A stretch of DNA of 33,253 nucleotides from an uncultured Bacteroidota bacterium (GTDB lineage: Bacteria > Bacteroidota > Bacteroidia > Flavobacteriales_F > PHOS-HE28): NCBI GenBank assembly GCA_902826215.1, contig CADEDY010000033.1, forward strand, positions 1 through 33,253, written 5' to 3'. The notes under the pieces are model-generated. The model did not search any database. It was not told the DNA's origin and worked only from the letters and a program-made list of their open reading frames with translations. Position numbers and translations under genes: made by a program. This document shows, one piece after another, positions 1-7,645 of this stretch (positions are counted from its first letter, which is position 1; each line of letters opens with the position of its first letter).

Positions 1-286
1 TGGTCTTCGCATCCGGGTTGCCGTTCTCCTCCTTCACGGTGCTCAACTTCTTGAAGGCCGTGTAGCTGCCCGGCGCCGGAGCACCCAAGGTGCGGATGCG
101 TTCGGCCACCTCATCCACTGCCAAGGCCAGTTCCGTGTACTGCGTCATGAACAGGCCATGCAGCGTACTGAACATCGGACCGGTCACGTTCCAATGGTAG
201 TTATGCGTCTTCAGGTACAGGGTGTAACTGCTGGCCAACAAGGTGGCGAGCGGGTCTACAACGGGGTTCTTGGTTTGTTTGCTCAT
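1..286 (-). CDS. dps: Dps-family ferritin-like protein (5' part; 3' end outside window)
   Basis: About 95 codons are visible from the ATG at 286 to the window edge. The translation carries the Dps signature: LASSYTLYLKTHNYHWNVTG, then a helix beginning STLHGLF, then AVDEVAERIRTLG. Dps proteins form 12-subunit cages that oxidise Fe(II) with peroxide at inter-subunit sites and can protect DNA. The two histidines (in YHWNVTG and TLHGLF) and the D/E of VDEVAERI match ferroxidase ligands. The acidic residue usually found four positions after the second histidine (HxxFE or HxxxD) is Met here (LHGLFMTQY). The start is supported by a -7-like box 18 nt upstream. The C-terminal third is not visible. 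Family assignment is firm; catalytic competence is uncertain because of the Met. Confidence 0.93.
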   Translation of the reverse strand, partial: MSKQTKNPVVDPLATLLASSYTLYLKTHNYHWNVTGPMFSTLHGLFMTQYTELALAVDEVAERIRTLGAPAPGSYTAFKKLSTVKEENGNPDAKT

Positions 287-304
287 GATGTGTTCGGCTT
301 TCGT

Positions 305-312
305 CGAAGGTA
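305..312 (-). promoter_or_regulatory. -7 promoter box of dps
   Basis: The minus strand reads TACCTTCG, one base from the Bacteroidota -7 consensus TAnnTTTG, 18 nt before the dps ATG. No clear TTTG -33 element is visible upstream. Similar boxes at similar distances precede several other genes in this window. Confidence 0.45.
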
Positions 313-617
313 GCCCAACGCCTACCCTTGGCAGGTGAGGAAGGTCACCGCGCGGGTGGTCACACGTCCCTACCGGACTGCCTTCGCCTCGAACATCGCC
401 GCTGTACCTACCGGGCACTGAACGCGAATCCACAGGCATGGTGGCAGCACCTGCTAGTGCCTACATGGATGCGATCTCCAATTCGCATCGCTCAATGGAC
501 TTCAATACAGCTCGATCAATATCGACGCGGAATTGAGCTACTGATCCGATCCGAGAAGCCATTCGATCGCAGTTCCCGAAAGCGAAGATCCGATCCAGGT
601 ATTGGGTTCTGCACCCG
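313..617. other. Gene-free stretch between dps and the 618-1259 gene
   Basis: No convincing gene is seen; the 133-codon plus-strand frame here has no family resemblance and overlaps the next gene antisense. One segment (about 371-402) resembles the icmF tail repeats described at 7065-8819: 15 of 16 bases at 387-402 match the core at 8765-8780. The rest is unstructured to the eye. Confidence 0.4.
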
Positions 618-1259
618 CTATGCCGTCGGCCGCGGAAGATCCCAGGGCTTCACGGCGCCACCGGGTGTGCGGGTAGGCCGCAGGGCATCCGCCCGCTGCT
701 GGTCCAACCGGTCCATCTGTTCCAGCTGATCATCGAAGAGCTTGCCGTGGTCCACGAAGGTGATGAGCTGGGCCACCTTGTGAGGTATCACCCAGGTGCC
801 GATGATGTACCCATGGGTAATGCCCACGCGCACATCGTCGTTGTCCAGGCAATACTCCGTGCCGAAGTCCATGTTCTCGCGGATGAACTCCTTCATGCGC
901 GTGAAGCCGTCGCTGGTCCGGTTGAAGCGGGCCGCGTACTGCTCGAAAATATGGTGGCTGATGTGGAAACACACGCCATCCTGCATGATGCGCGCCGCCC
1001 GGTAGTAGTCGTCCTCGCCCCGGTACCACACGAAAGGAGCAATGTGCAACACCTTCTTCGTAGGCAGCATGGCCACCAGCCAATTGTTGCCCGCATGCGA
1101 GCGGTACTCGAAGAGTTGCGGCTCCATGCGCAGGGACTTGTCCACGCGCATCCGCCGCTGCAAGCGATCAATGGGCTGCTTCAGCTTGTTCCACATGGCA
1201 GGCATATCGCGAAAGGCTTCGCGCACCACCTGCTCCGGACTATGCTTTTGAACGATCAT
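618..1259 (-). CDS. Hypothetical cytosolic protein (about 213 aa)
   Basis: The frame is open with an amphipathic composition, no signal peptide and no membrane segment. It contains aromatic- and His-rich stretches (HIAPFVWYRGEDDYYRAARI, FHISHHIFEQYAARF) and a charged C-terminus ending in PRPTA. No known fold or catalytic motif was recognised. The start at 1259 (MIVQKHSPEQ) is preferred to the Met at 1280, which would add only a basic seven-residue tail (MRSRSRA). It stands alone between dps and a run of secreted-protein genes. The large antisense frame on the plus strand is taken as a shadow. The gene is probably real because codon use is consistent and the protein composition is sensible; its function is unknown. 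Confidence 0.7.
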   Translation of the reverse strand: MIVQKHSPEQVVREAFRDMPAMWNKLKQPIDRLQRRMRVDKSLRMEPQLFEYRSHAGNNWLVAMLPTKKVLHIAPFVWYRGEDDYYRAARIMQDGVCFHISHHIFEQYAARFNRTSDGFTRMKEFIRENMDFGTEYCLDNDDVRVGITHGYIIGTWVIPHKVAQLITFVDHGKLFDDQLEQMDRLDQQRADALRPTRTPGGAVKPWDLPRPTA

Positions 1260-1565
1260 GGCTCGCGACCTTGAACGCATAACGGAGGGCCGAGGTTTCT
1301 TGGTATGGGCGGTGGGGTGGTCGGACGTTGCAGGGGGCTCGAGGAAAGGATCCTGCGACGGTCTGGAACGAAGGTTCTCGAAGACGAAGACCCTGTGGAG
1401 GCTTTAGGGTCCACCCGCAATGCACACAGGGTCTGGTCGGTCAGTAACGCGGGGATCAACAGGCAGCTCAATGTTGAAGATATCGCACGTTCATGGTACA
1501 CGTGCCCTAACAGGACGATCACAAGGCTTGACTTTCCTTCCGAAGTTCGGGTCTTCAGCACACGA
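1260..1565. other. Gene-free stretch of about 306 bases
   Basis: Short frames on both strands cross this region, but none has a plausible protein composition or a conserved motif. No hairpin with a T-tract, promoter pair or repeat was recognised. Confidence 0.4.
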
Positions 1566-2426
1566 TCACCATCCGAAGCTCAAATTGAACAGGCTCTCCA
1601 ACTTCCCCCACTTCAGATACGCGGTGTACCGGCCGTAGGGCAGGTCGGTCACGTCCACCCACTTGCTCGTCTCTCCATCAGCGGGCATGTCCTCGCGCAG
1701 GGTCGGCTCAGTGCTAGGCACACCGGTGCTGTCCTGCAGGTACAGCTCGAAGCGTGTGCCGGGTCCGCTGGCCGGGAACTCCAGCAGGTGGTGCGCGTAG
1801 TTGGGGTCGCGATCGATGGCGATGGTGGTAAGACCGGTGCGCAGTCCATCCATCTCGAGCGTGAAGGAATGGCGGGCAGTGTCGTAGAGCGCGAGCACCT
1901 CGGTACGCCGTGACGCCCAGTGCGCGTCGAAACGATCGGTGAGCGCAATCGTGCTCGGCTCCAACACCAGATCGATATTGGTGAACCAGCCCTTGCGGAA
2001 CGGCAGCAGCACCGGCGGACGCGGCGGCACACCCAGCTTGGCGGTCCGCTCCAACATGCGCGTTTCCATGCGCCCATCCAGGTTCAGGTCCACGATCATG
2101 GTATCGGATCCGCGGATCACGATCAACTTATTGTCAGGATAGCCGAAGATCCCGCGCATTTCCACCACCATCAGGGGCGCGCCGTTCACCTTGATGCAGG
2201 GTGTCAAACTGCGCGGCTGACCGGGGTGGTGAACAGTCCAGCGAGGATCGATCATGGTCCAGTATTGACCGCGCCCGATGTACTCCACGCGGTAGGTGCC
2301 CTTCAATGGTGTGAGCGTGGGCCCGTCCTCGATGAAGGCGTAGTTGTGGCGGAATGAGAACCTGTCGAACTGCGCAGTGCCTTGCAGGTGCACGAAGGCG
2401 ATCAGGAGAGTGGAAAGGGTGCGCAT
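1566..2426 (-). CDS. Secreted hypothetical protein (286 aa)
   Basis: The start at 2426 gives a signal peptide (MRTLSTLLIAFVHLQGTAQ) followed by a beta-rich mature protein. The longer upstream frame adds 28 residues without features and is rejected. Part of the protein can be aligned by eye with the 6201-6908 product: LIVIRGSDTMIVDLNLDG and LLPFRKGWFT here pair with FVVVERGGQHMRIDLPDA and FRFRPGRFT there, so the two are probably distant paralogues. It is likely periplasmic or exported; no T9SS sorting domain is evident at the C-terminus (NLSFGW). It lies downstream of the lipoprotein gene at 2601-2927 on the same strand with a 174-bp gap. Function is unknown. Confidence 0.72.
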   Translation of the reverse strand: MRTLSTLLIAFVHLQGTAQFDRFSFRHNYAFIEDGPTLTPLKGTYRVEYIGRGQYWTMIDPRWTVHHPGQPRSLTPCIKVNGAPLMVVEMRGIFGYPDNKLIVIRGSDTMIVDLNLDGRMETRMLERTAKLGVPPRPPVLLPFRKGWFTNIDLVLEPSTIALTDRFDAHWASRRTEVLALYDTARHSFTLEMDGLRTGLTTIAIDRDPNYAHHLLEFPASGPGTRFELYLQDSTGVPSTEPTLREDMPADGETSKWVDVTDLPYGRYTAYLKWGKLESLFNLSFGW

Positions 2427-2600
2427 CAGTGGACGGTACACTACGTGGACGGTCGGGTTCAGTTCGTTCGGTGGTCGTGAATGCGTGATGAAGCTAATGG
2501 TTGAACGCACGCGTCGCCTTGCGTTTACCGCTACCCCCCATGAACATCAAGCGATACGCACCTGGTGCCAGCACGTGATCCGTAGTGTTCCTACCATACA

Positions 2601-2927
2601 CTACCTCCTCTTCAACGGGATCAGCACCTCACGTTTGCGCCAGCGCCATGAACCCGGTCCGCAGAGCTGCTGCGCGCCCGAGAAGGGAACCCGCTCGACC
2701 CAGCCGCTGTCCGTGCGCATCTCCAAGGCCCAGAGGGGGCGATCGCCCGAGCATCCGCCATCGAGCATCACCGTGCCGGTTATCCGCACGCGCACCGAAT
2801 CCGTGCACGCGCTCACCAATTCCACCTTGCGGAGGTTGCGGGGCTGGGTGCACGATAGCAAGGAAAGCAATGAAGAGACCAGCACGATCCCCAGGTAAGT
2901 GCCAAATGGGATGCGTCCAGGTATCAT
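2601..2927 (-). CDS. Small putative lipoprotein (108 aa)
   Basis: Starting at 2927 the product opens MIPGRIPFGTYLGIVLVSSL and reaches a lipobox LLSC with Cys at residue 26, predicting lipidation and membrane anchoring. The mature part has a short beta-rich domain with conserved-looking Cys and Trp residues (VMLDGGCSGDRPLWALEMR, QQLCGPGSWRW). It aligns over about 60 residues with the interrupted gene at 5705-6169 (YVKLDGSCGSN, stop, PIYGFQRK), so this is the intact paralogue. The longer frame starting at 3044 has no signal sequence at its N-terminus and overlaps the next gene. No function is recognised. Confidence 0.65.
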   Translation of the reverse strand: MIPGRIPFGTYLGIVLVSSLLSLLSCTQPRNLRKVELVSACTDSVRVRITGTVMLDGGCSGDRPLWALEMRTDSGWVERVPFSGAQQLCGPGSWRWRKREVLIPLKRR

Positions 2928-2958
2928 GCTTGGTAGGACAGGCGGAAAAAGAACCGAC

Positions 2959-3864
2959 TCAGCGCCCCACCAACATGCGACCGAGCGCCATATCCGAAGA
3001 TCCGGAACGTGCCAACAGCAGGTAGTTGCCCGGAGCCGCTCCATGAAGGTCGAGGCGGATCGTCGCGCCAGTTGATGTCCAACTCATCACCGTCCGACCC
3101 TCCATGTCGACCATGGTGAGTTCCACAGTGCCCACGAAGGGCAGTTGTACAAGCACTTCATCAGAAGCAGGCTGCGGACCGATGACCAGCGATGGTGCAC
3201 TCCGCTCACGGATGCCTACCTCGCTCAGTTGCGCATCGAAGACCTCCAAGTGAACACCCGGCACAAACACACCAATGCGCCGCAGCACATTCCCGGCCCT
3301 GTACAGCTCATAGGAGCTACCCCAATTATAGGAAAACATCACGACATCATTGATCGTGCCGAACGGTGCTTCGATGGAACCCGAGGCCACATACTCCATG
3401 GTGAAGGTGTTCGTGGACCCGAACATGATGTAGGTGTCCGTGAACTGACCCCCGATGTTGAACGGGTATTCACAGGCCGTTCGTCCACCGCTGATCACCT
3501 CATCATCCACGCCCACCCAATCCGCCAGGTCTTCGTTCACCTCCCAATAGTACCAGTCGGTGGTTCCCGATTGGGTCGATGATGCGCAGATGTTGCTGGT
3601 GGAATGAAGCGCCGCATAGGGTGTGCCCGCCACGTCGGTGTACGTGATGATGATGGCATCGTCCACGGCGGCGATGCCACTGGCACCCCACACGTTACCC
3701 GTGCCGGTCGTGCTCCACGCCGGAGGGTTCGATCGTGCATGAAGTTGCCGCGACTCGACCGTGCCGACAGGCGGGATACTATTGGTCGGAAGCAGGGTCT
3801 GGGCTTGGCCATCGCCGCAGAACAGGCCCACCGTCAAGGCCAGGAAGATGATGTTCAAACGCAT
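2959..3864 (-). CDS. T9SS-secreted protein with type A sorting domain (301 aa)
   Basis: The start at 3864 gives a signal peptide (MRLNIIFLALTVGLFCGDGQ, then AQ). The central part (about residues 25-210) is a Gly/Ser/Thr/Trp-rich beta domain of unknown type. The last ~80 residues form a T9SS type A sorting domain: LVIGPQPASDEVLVQL, then VDMEGRTVMSW, then AAPGNYLLLARSG and a short basic end (MLVGR). Such proteins cross the inner membrane by Sec and the outer membrane by T9SS, and end up surface-attached or released. It is divergently arranged with the 3973-4623 gene, and a -7-like box lies 17 nt upstream of this start. The passenger's function is unknown. Confidence 0.82.
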   Translation of the reverse strand: MRLNIIFLALTVGLFCGDGQAQTLLPTNSIPPVGTVESRQLHARSNPPAWSTTGTGNVWGASGIAAVDDAIIITYTDVAGTPYAALHSTSNICASSTQSGTTDWYYWEVNEDLADWVGVDDEVISGGRTACEYPFNIGGQFTDTYIMFGSTNTFTMEYVASGSIEAPFGTINDVVMFSYNWGSSYELYRAGNVLRRIGVFVPGVHLEVFDAQLSEVGIRERSAPSLVIGPQPASDEVLVQLPFVGTVELTMVDMEGRTVMSWTSTGATIRLDLHGAAPGNYLLLARSGSSDMALGRMLVGR

Positions 3865-3881
3865 GGCAGCGATCTGTGGGT

Positions 3882-3889
3882 TGAAGCTA
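3882..3889 (-). promoter_or_regulatory. -7-like box for the 2959-3864 gene
   Basis: The minus strand reads TAGCTTCA, close to TAnnTTTG, 17 nt before the ATG at 3864. It is the minus-strand half of a divergent promoter region shared with the 3973 gene. Confidence 0.35.
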
Positions 3890-3945
3890 CACTTCCAGAC
3901 CGACCCGGCAAGTACATCCCGCATGTGCCGATCAGGCCACTTCAC

Positions 3946-3953
3946 TATATTCA
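3946..3953 (+). promoter_or_regulatory. -7-like box for the 3973-4623 gene
   Basis: The plus strand reads TATATTCA, 19 nt before the ATG at 3973. The spacing and sequence match the other boxes in the window (TAnnTTCR). No TTTG -33 element is obvious. Confidence 0.35.
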
Positions 3954-3972
3954 CACAACCAATAGACCGGCC

Positions 3973-4623
3973 ATGAAAGCGCTCCTGTGCACCATCGGGG
4001 TACTTATGCTCCCCATCATCACACAAGCGCAGTGCGATATCAGTATTCCTTCGGATGCCATGGTCGTGACCACAGGGAACGTCACGATCGACCAAAGCGA
4101 TACGGTGATCTGGATCTGTGCCGACGTGACGAACTTGGTGCTGTCCGGGAGCAACAACACCTACATCATGTCGGGTTTTGGCACTGTGGGCCTTTCGGGC
4201 ACGGACAACACCGCTTACATCCGGAATGGCAACTACTGGACCATCACCGGTAATGGGAATACGGTGTACGAAGGCTACGGCGCCGATGCCCTGCTGGGTG
4301 GTGGCAGCACGAGCACGATCATCGCCTGCCCCACGATGATCATCGACTTCAGCAATGCCCCATCCCAGGATTGTTCGGGGGTGGGGATATCAGAAACGGA
4401 AGGGACCGCACCATGTTCCGCACGCGCCACCGTGAACACCCTCGAGGTGACTTTGGAAGATGGTCCTTCCTCGTTCATGATCACGGATGTGCTGGGTCGT
4501 GAGGCCCGTACCGGGACCTTTCAGCGAGGATACAATAGCGTGGACCTTCAAGCCCTTCCGGCTGGCACCTACCTGCTGCTCAATCAAACCCGGCGCGTGA
4601 TCTTGCGCTTCGCGAGGTCCTGA
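3973..4623 (+). CDS. T9SS-secreted protein with repeated N/T/G-rich strands (216 aa)
   Basis: A signal peptide (MKALLCTIGVLMLPIITQAQ) precedes a region of short repeating strands rich in Asn, Thr and Gly (LVLSGSNNTYIMSGFG, VGLSGTDNTAYI, WTITGNGNTVYEG) at about residues 55-105. This resembles the repeats of DUF3060-type proteins and suggests a small beta-solenoid. The C-terminus (about 145-216) is a T9SS type A-like sorting domain with ITDVLGREARTG, LQALPAGTYLLL and a final basic strand. The start follows from the signal peptide; the in-frame extension upstream to 3604 runs antisense through the neighbouring gene and is rejected. The protein is presumably cell-surface or released; no enzymatic motif is seen. 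Confidence 0.82.
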   Translation: MKALLCTIGVLMLPIITQAQCDISIPSDAMVVTTGNVTIDQSDTVIWICADVTNLVLSGSNNTYIMSGFGTVGLSGTDNTAYIRNGNYWTITGNGNTVYEGYGADALLGGGSTSTIIACPTMIIDFSNAPSQDCSGVGISETEGTAPCSARATVNTLEVTLEDGPSSFMITDVLGREARTGTFQRGYNSVDLQALPAGTYLLLNQTRRVILRFARS

Positions 4624-4725
4624 AGGCGTTGGTCCGCTTCAAAGCGACCCATCCGTTCGTTGATCAGGGAGCGGGCCGGCGGTGGGATAGATGGTCTTTG
4701 CCATGGGTCGAGTTGCACGCTTCGT

Positions 4726-5670
4726 TCAATCCAACATCATCGGCACCTCCAGTTCCACGCTCCTTACATATGGGTGCCGCGCCAGCTGCTCCAGCTGCCC
4801 GATCAGGAAAGGCCCCGCTAGACCGGAGACCGGCTTCACTTCCACACCGTGACCGCTGAACGCCAACGGGAGCACCGGTTCATCCGCGTAACCGGAAGTG
4901 GTCTCCGTGAGCCGGAAGCCGAACGCATCGAGCAGTCGGTTGATCTCGAGCATGTAGGCGAACGCGCCTGAGCCTTTCATGCCGCCTGCGTGGAAGGTGA
5001 TCCGCACGATGCCCGGGTACTGGTGCTGCTGGGTCATGCTCGATCCTGCATGCGGTGTTACGCCCACCCCCTCGTGAAGATGGCGCTTCTGGTGCTCGGC
5101 ATAGAGCCCGGCAGCTATCACCACCGGGTTCTTCCGCACGGCTTCAAGCGCAGCATTGTGGTGCAGCTTGAACTTGCTACCGTTCTTCCGCCGCAGGTAG
5201 GTGCAGGTATGGCGCTCACAGACCAGACCCTGTTCCGCGAACCAGGGGCGCAGGCTGTCCGTGCGAACGCCATGGTGGTAGTCCACTTCCAAGCGGCGCT
5301 CATCGAAGACCAATCGTGCCTGCCGATGTCCTTCATCGATCAGGTAATACGGCCCCTTGCGCATCGTCATCCGGATGGTATCAGGGTGGGAACCGAACCA
5401 CTGGCAGCCGTTCAACAACTTGCCGGCGGCCTTCACCTGCAGGGCATCGTAGCCCTCCGGCACCTCCTCGAAAGTGAAGACGCCATCCTTCTTCGCCGAG
5501 GGCTTCACCCCGCGATAGCGCGCATCACGCAGGCTCACGTGGGCACCCGGCAGCGGACGGCCTTCCTCATCGTGTACCACCACCACGAGGGGCTGGGCGC
5601 GGGCGGAGCGAACGGCGAAGACTGCGCACAGGCAATAGATGATCAGCGGACAAGAATGACGCAGGTGCAT
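4726..5670 (-). CDS. Secreted protein with carboxypeptidase-regulatory-like N-terminal domain (314 aa)
   Basis: The Met at 5670 starts a signal peptide (MHLRHSCPLIIYCLCAVFAV) ending near SARAQ. The mature N-terminus, PLVVVVHDEEGRPLPGAHVS with a following VFTFEEVPEGYDALQVKA, matches the transthyretin-like CarboxypepD_reg fold common in Bacteroidota surface proteins. The rest (about residues 110-314) is unassigned: YYLIDEGHRQARLVF, a His-rich stretch HQKRHLHEGVGVTPHAG, and a C-terminal segment that looks like a short alpha/beta module (LARHPYVRSVELEVPMMLD). No T9SS sorting domain is seen. A possible -7-like box (CATCTTTG, 5682-5689) lies 11 nt upstream. The gene is followed convergently by the plus-strand gene ending at 4623. 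Function is unknown. Confidence 0.72.
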   Translation of the reverse strand: MHLRHSCPLIIYCLCAVFAVRSARAQPLVVVVHDEEGRPLPGAHVSLRDARYRGVKPSAKKDGVFTFEEVPEGYDALQVKAAGKLLNGCQWFGSHPDTIRMTMRKGPYYLIDEGHRQARLVFDERRLEVDYHHGVRTDSLRPWFAEQGLVCERHTCTYLRRKNGSKFKLHHNAALEAVRKNPVVIAAGLYAEHQKRHLHEGVGVTPHAGSSMTQQHQYPGIVRITFHAGGMKGSGAFAYMLEINRLLDAFGFRLTETTSGYADEPVLPLAFSGHGVEVKPVSGLAGPFLIGQLEQLARHPYVRSVELEVPMMLD

Positions 5671-5704
5671 GTGTCGGACTTCAAAGATGATGCCCGATCG
5701 CACT

Positions 5705-6169
5705 TCACTCGCCCGCCACCGCCGTGAATGACGGACCCACCAGCTCCTTGTCGCCCACCAACAGCACCACAGCGCGGTACTCGCCAGGCTTCCAGGGCTT
5801 ACCATAAGCAGGTCGCGCCACATGTGCCGGGATCAGCGCCACGGTCTCCTGGAACCACCGATCGGGCATGCCGCAGCATAGCTGCACATGGCAGGGCGGC
5901 AGGTAGTCCGTCCACCTATCGCCCTCCTTCCGCTGGAAGCCATAGATGGGTCAGTTGGAGCCGCAACTACCATCCAGTTTCACATAGCCCATCAGCCTCA
6001 TCTCGATGGTATCGGTCAGGTAGTAGAGCGGTGCTGAAGGCCGACCAGAGCGCGAGTACAGATGACCGATCGAAGGCTCTGGAGGGCGGATGAACGGCGC
6101 CGAGTCAACGGGCTGAGCGTGCAGGAAGGGCGCCAGCGCTAACGCGACGAGGAGGCACAGGGAACGCAT
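5705..6169 (-). pseudogene. Small secreted-protein gene interrupted by an in-frame TGA
   Basis: From the ATG at 6169 a signal peptide (MRSLCLLVALALAPFLHAQ) and a short domain run 72 codons to TGA at 5951-5953. The same frame then continues open for 82 codons (PIYGFQRKEGDRWTDYLPPC, QLCCGMPDRWFQ, KPGEYRAVVLLVGDK) to a stop at 5705. The sequence on both sides of the TGA aligns with the intact lipoprotein at 2601-2927 (LDGGCSGDRPLW against LDGSCGSN-stop-PIY), and the stop corresponds to an Arg codon there. One C-to-T change (CGA to TGA) would explain it. It is therefore best read as a recently inactivated gene or a sequencing error. No sign of stop-codon recoding is seen. Confidence 0.72.
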
Positions 6170-6200
6170 GCCTACCGGTACACGCCAACATCGCATCGGT

Positions 6201-6908
6201 TCAATGGAACGCCGCAGGTGCGTTCGGCGCCGATCCGAAATACCCTTCCAACACCTTCATCCCCTTTCGCCAGACGACATCCCTGTACGCTTGGTCCGGA
6301 TCATCGTTCCGGCGGGTGGCGAGGCGTGCCTCCAAGCGGTCGAATGCCGGATCGTTCGCCAGTTCGGCGTAGGTGAATCGCCCCGGACGGAAGCGGAACA
6401 CTTCGGGCGAGGCGTGCGTGACGGAGCGGCGTTGCATCCGTTGCAGAAGCGCCCACCGTTCGGCCGATGCATCGGGCAGGTCGATACGCATGTGCTGCCC
6501 GCCGCGCTCCACCACCACGAAGGCATCCCGGCAATAGCAGTCGATCAGCGCCACACGGAGGTGGGTGCGCAAGCCGAGCTTGATGCGTTCTCCATTCAAG
6601 GTCCAGGACTTCCGGTCACCGGGCTTCTCGGGTCCGTAGGGGTAGGTGTCGGCGATGGTGAAGTGCTCGCGCACGATCCACGTTGATCGACCGAAGCGCT
6701 GCCAGAGATCCAGCATCATGCGGCTGTCGGCCAAGATCCCGCGCATGGGTCGCCCGTGCTTGTTCTCCACCACCACGAAAAGCAGGTCGGGTTGCGGTGG
6801 AGGCTGAGGAACGGGTTGCGCGAACGCGGACAGCCCACAGCCCGGAACGAGCAGCACGAGCAGGATGTGTATCGCATAAGCGCGAAACAGCAGGAGCAGT
6901 CTTGACAT
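6201..6908 (-). CDS. Secreted hypothetical protein (235 aa)
   Basis: The start at 6908 (MSRLLLLFRAYAIHILLVLL) gives a signal peptide with likely cleavage at AFAQ. A VPGC sequence inside the hydrophobic stretch is a poor lipobox because of the Pro. The mature protein begins with a Pro-rich spacer (PVPQPPPQP), then a strand LLFVVVENKHGRPMRGILA resembling the start of the 4726-5670 product. A central region (FVVVERGGQHMRIDLPDA, FRFRPGRFTYAEL) aligns with the 1566-2426 product. The C-terminal part is charged and helical (AFDRLEARLATRRNDDPDQA). It is upstream of the interrupted gene at 5705-6169 with a 31-bp gap, so the two were probably co-transcribed. Function is unknown. Confidence 0.7.
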   Translation of the reverse strand: MSRLLLLFRAYAIHILLVLLVPGCGLSAFAQPVPQPPPQPDLLFVVVENKHGRPMRGILADSRMMLDLWQRFGRSTWIVREHFTIADTYPYGPEKPGDRKSWTLNGERIKLGLRTHLRVALIDCYCRDAFVVVERGGQHMRIDLPDASAERWALLQRMQRRSVTHASPEVFRFRPGRFTYAELANDPAFDRLEARLATRRNDDPDQAYRDVVWRKGMKVLEGYFGSAPNAPAAFH

Positions 6909-7064
6909 GCACACACGGTACCCGGCCGTAGGCAGAAGGTTCAACGAGAACGCAGCGCGAACTCGGCTACTTGCTCTTCGACCCTGAGAAGTAGCCGCGC
7001 ACCTGTCTGTTGTTGAGGAATGGGTGCGCCTACAGGGTGAAGCTGTACAATGCCGAAAGTGCCT

Positions 7065-7128
7065 CTACATTCCCTCGATACTGCCCTCCACGTCGAACAC
7101 CGCTGCTGTGAGCTGGTCCAGCACCACA
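7065..7128 (-). repeat. icmF tail remnant R4 (most decayed copy)
   Basis: On the minus strand, directly after the stop of the 7143-7520 gene, a segment resembles the end of icmF: it spells LDQLTAAVFDVE in one frame and GQYRGN plus ATGTAG after a one-base shift, against [19 protein letters not shown] at the icmF terminus. It is frameshifted and lacks the MEATKYC part. It is the most degraded of four such copies downstream of icmF. Confidence 0.6.
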
Positions 7129-7142
7129 TTCGAACGATCGGC

Positions 7143-7520
7143 TCACTGGATCGTCACCTGGAATTCTCCACTCGAACCGCACGAAAGCATGCGCACGAGG
7201 TAAGTGCCGGTCCGTTCGGTGATGTCCCAGCCGTATCCCATACGCCGCAGCGGGAAGGTCTTGCGCAGGACGCGTTCACCGGTGGCGACCTCGACGATCT
7301 CGTAGGCTGTGGATGTCCCCATGGCGGGTAGCCGGAGCATATGGCCGGTACAAGCCGGATCGCGCGTGATCGTCGTATCCTTGAAGGGCTGGTAATTCTG
7401 CATGTCCGCCGGAATTCCTTGGCTCACCAGTTCGTACGCGCAGCGCTCGGTCCTTCGCTTCTCCTTGGAGTGGACCGGGGCATTCCACGACACTGCTGTG
7501 AACGCGGATGCGAGCAGCAT
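7143..7520 (-). CDS. Small secreted hypothetical protein in the icmF-downstream insertion strip (125 aa)
   Basis: The first Met after an in-frame stop is at 7520 and gives a short signal-like start (MLLASAFTAVSWNA), then a compact beta-rich protein containing ERCAYELVSQGIP, DPACTGHMLRLPAMG and a C-terminus TGTYLVRMLSCGSSGEFQ. Three Cys in the mature part could form disulfides. No family was recognised. The frame opens immediately after the stop codon of tail remnant R3, and the gene ends just before remnant R4, so gene and remnant form one unit like the neighbouring ones. Because it lies in an accessory strip it is likely strain-variable. Gene reality is probable but not certain. Confidence 0.6.
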   Translation of the reverse strand: MLLASAFTAVSWNAPVHSKEKRRTERCAYELVSQGIPADMQNYQPFKDTTITRDPACTGHMLRLPAMGTSTAYEIVEVATGERVLRKTFPLRRMGYGWDITERTGTYLVRMLSCGSSGEFQVTIQ

Positions 7521-7550
7521 TATATGTAGGACTGCGGAGGTGCTCGTGGA

Positions 7551-7633
7551 TCACATATTCCTGCGGTACTGGCCCTCTACCTCGAGCATCGCCGCATTAA
7601 CTGCCCCAGCGAACAACACTTCGTCGCCTCCAT
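7551..7633 (-). repeat. icmF tail remnant R3 (frameshifted)
   Basis: Eighty-three bases on the minus strand match the last 84 bases of icmF at roughly four of five positions (my hand count). They begin ATGGAGGCGACGAAGTG and end in AATATGTGA. One base is missing in the middle, so MEATKCCSLGQL shifts before the AAMLEVEGQYRRNM part. It starts 12 nt after the toxin gene stop at 7646 and ends in a stop codon just before the next gene. Confidence 0.85.
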
Positions 7634-7645
7634 CAGCGCTGAAGA

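Noticed and set aside
2344..3025. Plus-strand frames of 146-184 codons
   Set aside because: They lie antisense to the lipoprotein gene at 2601-2927, with Arg/Pro-rich composition typical of shadows.
5951..5953. Selenocysteine or recoded TGA
   Set aside because: The paralogue has Arg, not Cys, at this position and no SECIS-like hairpin is evident; a simple nonsense change is more likely.
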